Positions 36,201 to 48,200 of a stretch of 64,000 bases of DNA are shown piece after piece. Both the position numbers and the translations under genes were made by a program. Every line of letters begins with the position of its first letter. The stretch's first letter is position 1. The DNA comes from Tribonema minus. Lineage: Eukaryota > Sar > Xanthophyceae > Tribonematales > Tribonemataceae. The stretch is from contig JAFCMP010000101.1 of NCBI GenBank assembly GCA_017506865.1, positions 930,001 through 994,000 of the forward strand, in the 5' to 3' direction. The notes below the pieces were generated by a model. The model saw nothing but the letters and a program-made list of their open reading frames with translations, did not search any database and was not told where the DNA came from.

Positions 36201-39200
36201 ACACTGCAGGGTCGTTCACCCTGGCCTACAACGGCGTCTCATCTTGGAGGCTTCCCTACGACGCTACATACGTAGAGGTACAGGATGCTCTGCTCGCGCT
36301 GCCCACCGTAGCAGACGCTTCCGTGGCGCGTCTCAACAGTGCACTCGGCCATGGGTACACATGGGTCGTCACCTTCAACGGCGTGGCCGGGCCTATGGCA
36401 AAATCGGGAAGCGTCTGCACAGATTGCGTGACCAGCGTGGACGCGGCTTTCAAGAGTGTGGCCATTGCAACGGGCGGTGTGGATCTGACCGATGTGCTGC
36501 AGGCAGGAGACGTGGTGACCGTGGCAGGGACGAGCGCGGCGCTGTGCCAAGTAACTGTCGCATCCGTTGTATCCACTTCTTTCCTGTATGCCTCAGAGGC
36601 GGTGGGCTCCGGCTGTGTAACCGCAAGCATCACGGCCGCTGGCTCGTCCATTACATTTGCCGGCATCAGCGGCCTCGTTGCGGATGCAGCAGAGCTCAGC
36701 TCCGTTTCCACGCTCGGAGCGGTGAAGCTGCAGGTGGTCGAGCTGCAGACGGGCACGCTGCCCGACAACTACGGCATGATGACAGTGCGCAACCACGACT
36801 GCGCGGAGGACGTGGTCGCCCTGGGCGCACCGTCCGACGTGCAGCGCATCCAGCTCTTCACGACAGACAACATTGCGGTGACTGCCGGCAGCTTCCGCCT
36901 GCAGCTGGGCTCCGAGCTCACAGCGTGCGTGAATTACGACGCTACGCCAGCGCAAGTCCAGGCTGCGCTGGAGCTGCTGCCGAGCGTGGGCGCAGGGCGC
37001 GTGCTGGTCACCGGGCGCGTCTTTGAGCAGGACGGGCACTACTATCCGGTGGCCAGCAGCAGCGACGTCGCCGCCGACGACTTTGGCCGCGAGCTGACGG
37101 TGCGCTTCCTCGGCGCGTACCAGCAGGCGCAGCGCGAGTGGCCCGCGGTACGCGTCCCCAAGGAGTACATGTCCAACGTCAGCGACGGCGCGCAGGGCTG
37201 CGCGGCTTTTGCGGGCGGCACGCCCGCCGCGCGCGTGACGTCAGTGCTCGTTGAGGGCAGCTGCGCCGCGGGGGCATCGGCGGTGCAGGCGGTGGTCGCG
37301 GAGGCCGCGCGCACCCTGGACGGCTCCGTGGAACTGTCCTTCCAGGACCACACGAGCACAATGGCACCGACACCGACTTCCAGCTTTGCAGTGTCGCTGC
37401 TGAGCAGTGCTGCGGAGATTGCAGGGCGCGCCGCAGCCGCCGGCTTGCCGGCGCTCCATGCGACGCAGGCTGTGGTCTCTGGCGCGGGCAACTCGGCGGC
37501 GTGGCTCGTCGAGTTTGACGCGCCCGGCTACAGGCACGCGCTGCGGGCGTGCGACCGCTTCAGCGACGCGTCCGTGGGCGTGTACAGCGTGGTGACGGTG
37601 ACGACCGCAGCGGACATCGAAGACATTGCCGGCAGCTTCCGCCTGCGCGTCGGGCACGAGGTGACGGACGTGCTCACGTATGATGCGTCTAGCGGTCGCG
37701 TGGCGGCGGCGCTGGAGGCGCTGACGGCGGTATCCAAGGTGTCCATGCTGCTGCCGGTGCAGGGATCGGAGCCTGCCGTGGTGTGGTCAGGCGGTGTCAA
37801 CGTTCAGCGCGGAACCAGCCCGACACCGCCAACGGCAACGGTCGCCGGCGATTACACCAAGACGCTGGCGGTTGGCGACAGCATCACTGCGGATGGCACA
37901 GAGTACAGCATCACGTCGATTTCATTCACCGGTGCCACGACAACCTTTGGCCTTTCCTCCCGGCCAACTGCAGATGCAGCTGGCAAGGACGGCAGTGCTG
38001 GCGAGGTTGCGCTGTCGCGCCGTGCGCTGCCGGGCTTTGCGTACATGCAGAGCAGCTCGTACGTCGTGTCGAGCTCTGCCTGGGCCCTCACCATCCATGC
38101 CAGTGGGCAGCTGGCCTCGCTCGCCACACCGTTTCCAATTTATGTCGGTGGCGAGTGGTACACTGTGACGGACGTAACTGGAGATGTCTACACGCTCTCT
38201 ACGCCCTACAATGGCATCGCAGTCAGCAACTCCATGCCTCTCACCAAGGTGTATTGGAATGGTGACACGACCGTCTACTTTTCTGATGCGGATGCTGTGA
38301 GCGCAATCGAGAACGCAGGCGCTGTCTGGATTGCCAACGCAGCGGGCGACGTTGACGAACTCACAGTCACCGCCGTCGCCGCTGTTGGCAAGGCGCTCAC
38401 TCTTACAGGCGCGGTGACCAGCGACTACGTCAACGCCACTGCCTATGTACCTGCCAACGGGCGGCAGTGGACAATTGCCTTCAAGGCAGCAGCCACCGAC
38501 CTTGGCGCCGCTGCTGACTTACAGGGCTTCAGCGTGATTCCAGAGCCTGATTTCACGGGCACTGGCGCCACGGTGACAGTGCGCAGGCCTGCGGGAACTG
38601 CCGCTCAGGCCGTGGTCATCGGCGCACCTCTGGAGGTGCAGACGGTGGCGCTGCGTGTGAAGGTTGGGGCACCAATGCCTGTGACGTCAGATCACTGGGC
38701 GCTGGGGTTGTACGACGAGCAGACGGCTGATCTGGCATGGGGTGCTTCTGCCGCTGAAGTGCAGGACGCTCTGGTGGCGCTCGGCGCGACGGACGATGTG
38801 CAGGTGAGATTAAGGGTCTTGCAGCTGCGATGCCTGGCTAATTCATGAACTGGCCAGCTCTGGCCAGCTGATTTGATGTGCATGCACACTGTGTTGATCT
38901 TGGCCTCTTGAACTGCCAGCTGATTTGACGTGAATGCAAACTGTGCTGAACTTGGCCTCTAGGTCTGCGTGAGTCACTGCGAGGTGTCCTTACAGAAGCA
39001 CACAAGCGCAGCTGTTTTGCATGGGTGTGATATAAGCATCAGCACTTGAACGCATGCTTTCAGTTTCACATCATTGCTTCAGCAACAAGGTGTACCTCTT
39101 GCCACACGCCGTTCTTGGGGCAAGCTGTAGCTGATGCCATCCGCTGCCTCGACGAACGCGCTCTGCATCAGGTGACGCGCTCGGGCGACCGCATGTCCGC

Positions 39201-42200
39201 CGCCTACTTCTACGGCTTCATCTACACCATCAGCTTTGCAGGCACGTACAACGACCAGGTCGGCCTGCCCGCCCTCACGTACGTCGACATCACCCTCGGC
39301 GCCGGCGTTGAAGCGTTCATAGACACGCCTCAGCAGGGCAGCGCGCGCGGCGGCGCACCCGGCTACATGGCGCTCGCGCCGGGCGTAGCGTACACGGTGC
39401 GCGCGTCCGCTCGCAACGCGCGCCGCGGCTACGGCCCGCCTTCCGCCGCGATGCGAACTTCAACTGCAGCGGTCGGCGTGGAGCCGGGTGCGCCTACGGG
39501 CGTGGCGCTCGGCGCTTGCGCTTACGGCGCCGACTTCTTGGGGCTGGAGTGGTCGCCGCCTGAGCGCGATGGTGGTCAGCGCGTGGACGGTTACTTTGTG
39601 GAGTGGGACAGGGTGGCGGCGTTCGACCCCACCAGCGCGTACTACGCATCGGACTATGTGGGCGTCACTCACGAAGTGCAGGAGGTGGGTAGGCGGCTCG
39701 TGCTCGCGGGGCTGTGCTTGCCCTGCCTGCCTGCTCTGAGTGGTGCGCCGCGATGTTACAGTGACATCATCATTACCTGTTTTACATATTCCAAAGTATG
39801 TACTTTGAAAGTGTGTTGAAGTATACGTTGTTTTGGCATCAGTGTTGCCATCGTTTCTTCTTTTAATTCAAAAACCAACAAAAGTTCAGAACACCGCAAC
39901 ACGGCTCATGCGTACAATGTTGCTCTTGCATGGTCAGGTCGCACTCAACTTCAGATCTGGCGACGAGGTCAAGGCGCGCAGCGGCACCTTCACGCTGTCA
40001 TGGGGCGGTCACACCACTGCAGACCTGCCTTGGGACATCTCTGCCTCTGACATGGGGGTGGCTGTACACGGCATCTCTGGCGAGCTTGAGGTACGTCAGT
40101 GGGTGCTGAATTGGCTGCTTGCAGCAGTGCGTGCATGCGTGCATATCAGCACGTACAGCTAGTATGTTGTAGCATATGCTGTAGCAGCAGCAGCCGTCAC
40201 CACATTTAAATCACATCTTGCATCTGAGTCTCTCTCTTTTGTAAACACAGGCAAGGCAGTCTAGCTGCCAGTCCTGCATGGCAATCCATAGAGATTGATG
40301 CGTGTTTGGTAGTCCTGCACATTTAATGACCTCTGCAGTACTTCTTCATTCTCACTGCTGTACTTGAAACATGTTACATTGTACCTCTACTTCTTTCTGA
40401 GTAGGTGTCATGCTCACAATACCTACTACTGCATGATGTAGATACTTGCAGCCGCTCGGACATCTAGAGTAACACTGAAAGCATCAGAGTAACATTGGAA
40501 GTACTACCTGCTGACTACTCACCCAAAATCAATCCCTCCTCTGCGCACCCCATCCAGGTCGGACTGAACCCGGTGGTGGTCACCCGCACCCCCTACCGCA
40601 ACGGCTACCGCTGGAGCGTCACCTTCCGTGCGTGGCGCGGCGACCTCGGCCTCATGACAGCCAGCCCCGTCCTGCTGGTCGGCGACGCGCCGTCCGTCAC
40701 CGTGACGGAGAAGCAGGCGGGCAGTGCCGACATCTACCCGGGGCACTACACGCTGGAGGTGCAGAGCGTGGCCGTGGTCACGCGCAGCGGCGCGCCCGCG
40801 GGCACCTTCCGCCTCGCCTTCGAGGGGCACGAGACGGGCGTCATATCCGTGACGGAGACCCCCGAGGGCCTCAAGTCGATCCTGCAGGCGCTGCCGACGC
40901 TCGAGTGCGTCGACGTCACGGCGGCGGCAGCGGCGCCGTACGTGTGGCGCGTCACGCTCGCGTGGCTCGGCGCGCAGCGCGTGCCCGGCGCCGGCGACCT
41001 CGGCCTCATGCTCGTAGGCGACACGACGGCGCTGCGCGGCAACGGCGCGCGCGTGGAGGTGACGCAGATGGTGCGCGGCACCAACCCCCTGCAGTACGCG
41101 GTGCGCGGACTGGCGCTCGGGCAGCGCTACTTTGCGCGCGTCGCGGCGCACAACTCGCGCGGCGCCGGCGCCTTCAGCCCCGCGGCGTCGGCGCTCACGC
41201 GCGCGCAGCCGGCGCCGCCCGCCGCCGCCACACTCGCCATCGCCAGCGGCAGCAGCCTGCACGTGGCGTGGTCGCCGCCCGCCGCTACCTACCCCGGGCA
41301 GGTGACGGCGTACGTGGTGAACTGGTACCAGGCGCCCGCTGTGCTCGACCTGGAGGTGCAGATGATCACCACCAGCGCGGAGCGCGGGTTCTCGGAGGTG
41401 CAGACGGTGACGACGCGCTCCGATGAGAACAACCTGGGAGGCGCGTACCGCCTGGCGTTCCGGGGGTACACAACGGAGCTCATCCAGTGGGACGCGCCGG
41501 CGGTGGGCAGCGGCAGCGTGAAGGAGGCGTTGGAGCGTCTCCCGTCCATCGGCGAAGTTGATGTTGTTCGCGACTACTCGTGGACCACTCTCACCGGGCT
41601 GCTCGTCGATGTGGTGAAAACCCAGACTTTTGCCACTGCCACCACCGGTTCGTTTGTGGACGCGCAGCTCGCAGTGGAGGACATTGTTTCCATCGGCGGC
41701 CTGACGGCGCGCGTTCGTACAGCGCCGTCTCCGCTCAACCTCAACCTCGACCTCGGCACCGTCGCTGATTCGTCACAGCCTGCGTCCTACGCCGAGGACG
41801 GCAATGCGATTGGCGTGCACGTCAACAAGTGGGCCAACGGCTACGCGTACACCATCACCTTTGTCTCCTACACGGGCGACGCGCCGCTGCTGGTGGCCAC
41901 CGCCGCCGACGGCTGGACCGGCACCAACCCTAGTGTGGACGTGGCTGAGATCATGGCGGGCATCGCACCCACATCTGGCACGTTCCGCCTGGGCTACGGC
42001 GCCGCCGTGCTGCCGCTGGTTGCACCTGCGTACACGGTGGAGTCAACACCGCCGCTGCCGCACGACGTGTCTGCTGCGGGTATGAAGAGCGCTCTGGAGC
42101 GGCTCACTGGTGTCGGCGAGGTGTCCGTTGACCGGGTAAGCTCTCAAGTGTTTGTGTTGAGCGTGCTGTGCTGTCAGAGTGGTGGTTTGACGCTGCCTGG

Positions 42201-45200
42201 GCTTTCTGTAGTGCATTTGCTTGAGGTAATTGCATGCCAGGTATAGCCTTGGACTACACTTCTGCTTAAACTACTTCGAAGTACATGTATGCACACATGC
42301 AAATGAGGCTGTATCACTTGAAGCATGAAAGGCTTCCTCGCAGTGCTACAAAACTCACACCTGCACACAAAGTGAATGAGTGTTTTGCAGCCTGCGTCGC
42401 TTGAACCAGTAGATCATGTTTCAATCAACTCATTGTGCGCATCACTCTTGCACCAAGTACGTATTTCTGAATTGTCTCTCTGTGCATGCCCATGCTGACG
42501 ACACTCTTGCACTGCCCCCCCCCCCCCCCCCCCCCCCTGCCCCCCCGCTGCAGGTGGCAAATGGCTACGGCTACACATGGATCGTCACGTTTGTCTCGGA
42601 CCTCGGCGACTTGAACCTGATGACAGCGGACGGCTCAGGCCTCACAGGCCCCAGCGCTCAGGTCACCGTTGCCATCGGCAACGAAGGCTCCGCCCCCGCC
42701 TTGTACGGCTCGAAGGTCGTCTCGGCCACCACGCTCAGCTACATCATCCCCAACCTCACGCTTGGGCAGACGTACTACGCGCGCGTGCGCAGCGGTGGCG
42801 ACGAGGGCCTGAGCTACGCTGCGGTGACGGCGCCGCAGTCGCTGGCGCCGCTGAGGGCGCCGTTCGCGCCTGTCGACGTGTCTCTCATTGTCATGTCGGA
42901 CACGTCTATCAAGGTGCGCTGCGAGGCAGGGTTACAACTGAGCTGTGTGCGTTTGCACAAGGTGGTGTGGTGGTGGGGTCTGTGCCTGCATTGGCAAGGG
43001 CTGTTGCTGCGTGATTGCATCTGTACATTTGATTGGTGATTGTTATAGCATTGTAGCGAAGTGAAATCACTCTTCAGCATTTCATGATCTATAGTCTGGC
43101 ACAGATTACTACACTGAGCCTCATGCTCTGCATTGTCTGAAGGAAGCACTTTTCCTGATGCAAACTGCAGCGGTTCATGCGTTTACTATGTCAACTTACA
43201 CCGATCGAAGCACGACTGACTCAAGCTGCATCTGTGCATGTCCCACTGCCAGGCGATCTGGAGCTACCCCATCACGCCTGCCGCCGACGGCGGCGCGCCC
43301 ATCACCAACTACCGCGTCGAGTGGGACATCTACCCGGACTTCCGCAGCATGCCGTCGTCGCGCCAGTACCACGTGCTCGACGCCGTGGCCGGCGCCCCCG
43401 CGCCCTTCTTCTACAACATCTATGTCACGGCGGCGTCCAGCGGCTGGGCGCGCTACGTGCGCGTGCAGGCCTACAACGGCTACGACTGGAGCCCCTACGC
43501 GCTGTCCGTCCCCGCTTCCGCGCTGCCGGCGCGCCGCCCCCCCGGCGCCCCCCAGGACGCCACGCTGACAGTTACATCCGGCGTAGGGCTGCTGGTGGAG
43601 TGGGCCGCGCCCTCGACGGAGCTGACCGTGTACGGCGGCACCGGCGGCGCGGCGATCTCCGAGTACCTGGTGGAGTGGGACACGAGCGCGCGCTTCGACT
43701 CGCCGGCGCGCCGCGCGCGCGTGCGCATGCCCGGCGCGCTGCGCTACGCCATCGGCGGCCGCGACATCATGACCGGCGAGGAGCAGGCGGAGCTCGAGCC
43801 GGGGGCCACGTACTACGTGCACGTGTCGGCGCTCAACGCCATGGGCTTCAGCGACGTCGCGGCGACGGCGCCGCCCGCCGCGACCACCGCCGACGCGGTG
43901 CCCTCGGCGCCGGTGCTCGGCGGCGCCGCGCCGTTCAGCGCCACGTCCGTGCGCGCCGCGCTGCAGGTGCCGGAGATGGACGGCGGGGACTCGCTGCGCG
44001 GCTACAGGGTCGAGTGGGACGCGCTGCCGGACTTCAGCAGCGTCAACGGCAGCACGCGCGCGGGGGGGTGGGCGGAGGTGCCGGTGGTGCGCGAGGTGTC
44101 GTCGTTCGCGCTCACGGCGGACGTCGTCAACGAGGAGCAGTGGGTCATCGCGTCGGTGGAGGTCACCAACGAGATACAGACGGTGAGCGTTGCGCTGAGC
44201 CGTGGTAGTATGTGCGGCTTGCTTTCGGGTCGAGCGGTTGCGCACGCGCTGACTGCACAGAGAGTGGCTGGCATGCTCACCCAGCGGGGGCTATGGATTT
44301 GTGAAGTTTTTACATTATGCTGTCAATCAGGGGGCACAGTAGCATGGGCGCAGGGATATACGATGGTGGCGCGTCTGGTGCACAATGCGGCAACCAATTG
44401 CAGCACTTGTATTTGGTCACATGCTAGCTGGCTTCATCATGCATGGCAGGTCATCGCACACGCAAGGTATATTTACATTCGACAACTGCTGAGTAGAAGT
44501 TGACTCACATTTTCTGCATCTATGCGCTGCTGCAGGTGACTACACATGTGACTGGCGTTGATGAAGTGCAAATGGTGGTGACCACTGCCGATGAGGTGGT
44601 GCCTGCCATCCAGACCATCACGACATACGCTGGCGACTGGGATGAGGTCCAAACGGTCAGCCTGTATGCAAAGGACGTCAACGAGGTGCAGGTCATTGCA
44701 AGCAGCTTTCCACTTCCCGTGGCTCCAAGCGTGCAGCTGAACGTGTACACAGATGTTGTGGCTCACGTATGCAGCTTCACGATCACCATCACCAAGAAGT
44801 CTGGCAATAGCAATACCTATGCCACTCCAGATGACCTGATGGATGCTGCAGGGCAGGACGCAACTCTCAGTGTAAAGGCGACCATGGACACAACCGGCAT
44901 GAACTGGGCCTCCGTGCAGAGCATTGCAGCCGGAACTGTCAGCACGACACAACTCACAGGTGTTCCAGCGCTGTACAAAGGGTTTGATGCTGCAGCAATT
45001 GACGCGTATCTGGAGGCACTCGCCAATGTGGGCGGTACTGGCGTCACGGTCACAAGAAGCCTAGCAGGCAATACCCCTGCCACTGCCGTCACCGCAACGT
45101 ACCAGGTCACGTTTGATGGCACAACAGTCATGGGCAACGTTCCAGATCACAGATTAACCTGGGCTTGCGTCGCCAGTACCAACTTCGATGTGTCCTGCAG

Positions 45201-48200
45201 TGCAACCACTGATGTGGTGGAGGGCAACGAGGTGAATGGCGGGACCTTCATGCTCACCTACACCTGCGAGAAGCGTATCACCGCAGCGTCCGTCACTGTC
45301 ACCCCAGGCCACAAAGACATCACTGTCGCCGCGGGGTTCCACGGCAGCATAGGTGACACAATGCGCATTGGGGTTGCCGCCAACACCTGGATGTATGCGC
45401 TGGTGGAGGCTGTCTCATCCGACAACATCACTGTGACCCTCGACACCGCGTATACGGGCACTGGCAGCTTGGCTGTAACCTTCAACGCGGAATATGGCGA
45501 CTTCTACTCTGACCCCACCGCTCCCTTTGGCGTATCAGCAGGGTGTTCTGTGACGGATACGGATGAGACCACTACTGCCTTTGTCCACAACGTGCCTAGT
45601 ACGACCATCTACGCGGCACTTGTGGGCTTAGACCAGGTCCCTGACTGTCTGGTGGTGGGTAACCCTGTGCCTTACACAGACACGACCTCCGCGACCCACA
45701 CGCTTGGATACAAGTGGGACATCAGCTTCCCATGTGGCAATGGAGAGGGGCCTGGGCTGGCATGCACCTCTTTTTTGCCAACGATCGCAGCTCCCACTAG
45801 CGGACTCACAGTTGCCACCAGCGGACACCAAGCCTCCTGCACCACGGCAGTCACACAGAAGGGCACCATGATGGCCACGAGTGCCGCGTGGACGGTAGCC
45901 CTGGCTCCCAAGCCCACAACGTCCACGCCCAACCCCATCGCGCTGGTGAGTGGCGCGCTGAGCTGGCGCGCTACGCCCACGGCGGTCGTGGCAGCGCTCC
46001 AGGCCCCGGGCGTGTACGCCGCGTGGAAGGATGTGCAGGTGACGCGCGCGGCGAAGGTCACGGCGGGCGGCCGCTGGAGCGGCGAGTACGTCTGGAGCGT
46101 CACCTTCATGACGCGCGAGGGCAACGTGCCGACGATGACACCGGATCATAGTGCTATGGTTTCCAGCCTCCCGGCGCCGAATTCTGCAAATGTGGTGGTC
46201 ACGACCAGCAAGGACGGCAACGACATCACCGGCTTGTTCGGGCTCACGTACTGCGTGCCGCCGGAGGATGCCCACAACTGCAGACACAGCTCAGCGACCG
46301 CATTCGGTGCGAGCATCGACGGGCCCACGTTTGCCAACATCTTCTCATCGGAGTTCTTCACCCTGGGCAATGCTCAGTCTGTCTCTGTTACATCAGGCGT
46401 AATCACAGTGCTCAATGGAGCTTACCAGCAGACAGCGCGGCCCGATGTTGACAACTTTGTGCGGATCGGCGGCGCGTACTACATTGTGAGAGGTGTAACC
46501 ACCAACGCCGGCGGTGACCAGACAATCACTACATATCCTGTTGTTGCTCTGCCCGATGGGGCGGTGCCTGGTACCGGTGCAGCTCCTGCACTCATCTTCG
46601 GCGTGCAGGCAGTGGTCGTCACCCCGAACGCGCTGCAGCTCACCGGCAACGGCATGTTCCAGTACTCGTGGGACGTGCACTTCACCAACATGACCGTGGG
46701 CGGCGACCAGGTGCAGATGACGTACGACGCGACCCACCTCACCACGACCAACGGCGATCCGGTCACCATGGGCATCATCACCAAGTCCGCGGGCAACGAG
46801 CTCACCGGCACGTTCTCTCTCTCGTACGGCGGCAGCACGACGGTGCCGCTGGCGTACGACGCGACGGCAGACGAGGTGCAGAATGCCCTCAACAAGCTGG
46901 ACTCCGTGTGGCCCTCCCAGGTGAGCGTCACGCGCTCCGCGCAGCCGCACGTCGACGCCTCGCTTCAGGTCAAGGGCTACACGTGGACGGTCACCTTTGA
47001 CTCGGCGGAATGGCACAACCCGCGCGACCACAGCGTCGGCGCCCCCGACATCCCCGGCAACTGGCAGGGCGTGCCCGCGCGCTGGACCGACACGTGGCCG
47101 ACCACCGGCAAGGTGGAGAAGGGCACGCGGTTCAGCATGGCGTGGGGGAAGAACGTGGGGGATCTGGAGCCCATGCAGTGCAACTACGAGGGCCTGGGGA
47201 CGACGTACAGCGGCGACGCCAAGCAGGACTGCATCGTCAACACCGTCAAGAAGGGCACCAACCCGATATCTGGCTCGTTTAAGCTGAAGCTGGTCCTGAC
47301 GGGTCACACCGTCCTCGCGACGCCTCAGCGCGGCGCAGCCCTTACTTGCACCACGGGCCCCATCGCGCACAACGCGTGGGCCAGCGCCGTGGAGAGCGGC
47401 GGCGACGGCACGTCACTGGAGGAGATTCTGGAGGCGACGTCGTGCGTGGGGGACGTCGCGGTGACGCGCAGCGACGTCAACGTCGGCGGCAAAAACGGCG
47501 GCTACACGTGGCTGATCACGTTCCTGCGCGACAAGGAGGGACTGTGCGAGCAGGTGGACGACTTGGGACAGTGCAACGCGCCCGGCAACGTGCCCAAGCT
47601 GGTCGCTGACAACACCAACCTGATTGGCACCAACCTGCAGAATACAGGTATGTGTGTATGTGTAGTACGTGTTGCTTGGTTGCAGCTGGTGCTGCCACCA
47701 CCGCCACCAATTGCTGATGCTGAGTGCGCGTGAATTATGCTCGTTGAGCCTTGCTGGAGCTGTTTGTGCGCTGCTTTTTAAAGCATGCTCATTGCTGTGT
47801 ACGATCCGCCTGCCAACCACCTGCACACGCTGCTGCTGACAGAGGCCTTTGTTGTTGCTCTCTGTTTGCAGTTCTCTTGGGCGCGACACTGGTCGACTCC
47901 AACCACGCCTTTGCCACTGTATTGGACAAGTCAGATACCCTCCCAGCGACGCCTGTGCGCCCAGCACCCATGGCTCAGCACCAGATTGTGCGCGTGTACG
48001 ATTTGGCGTACACGGCATCTGACCATTTCGCCAACAACCCGCAGTTCCAGCTAAAGTTCAACGGCCTCGGCAGCACAGTGTGCGTCCACTGGGATGCGAC
48101 AGATACTGCTATGTTCAATGCCATTCAAGCCCTGGACACTGCCCTGGGTACTACCTATAGCGCTGGCATGAGTGTGACTCGGTCGAGCCCAGATACATCT

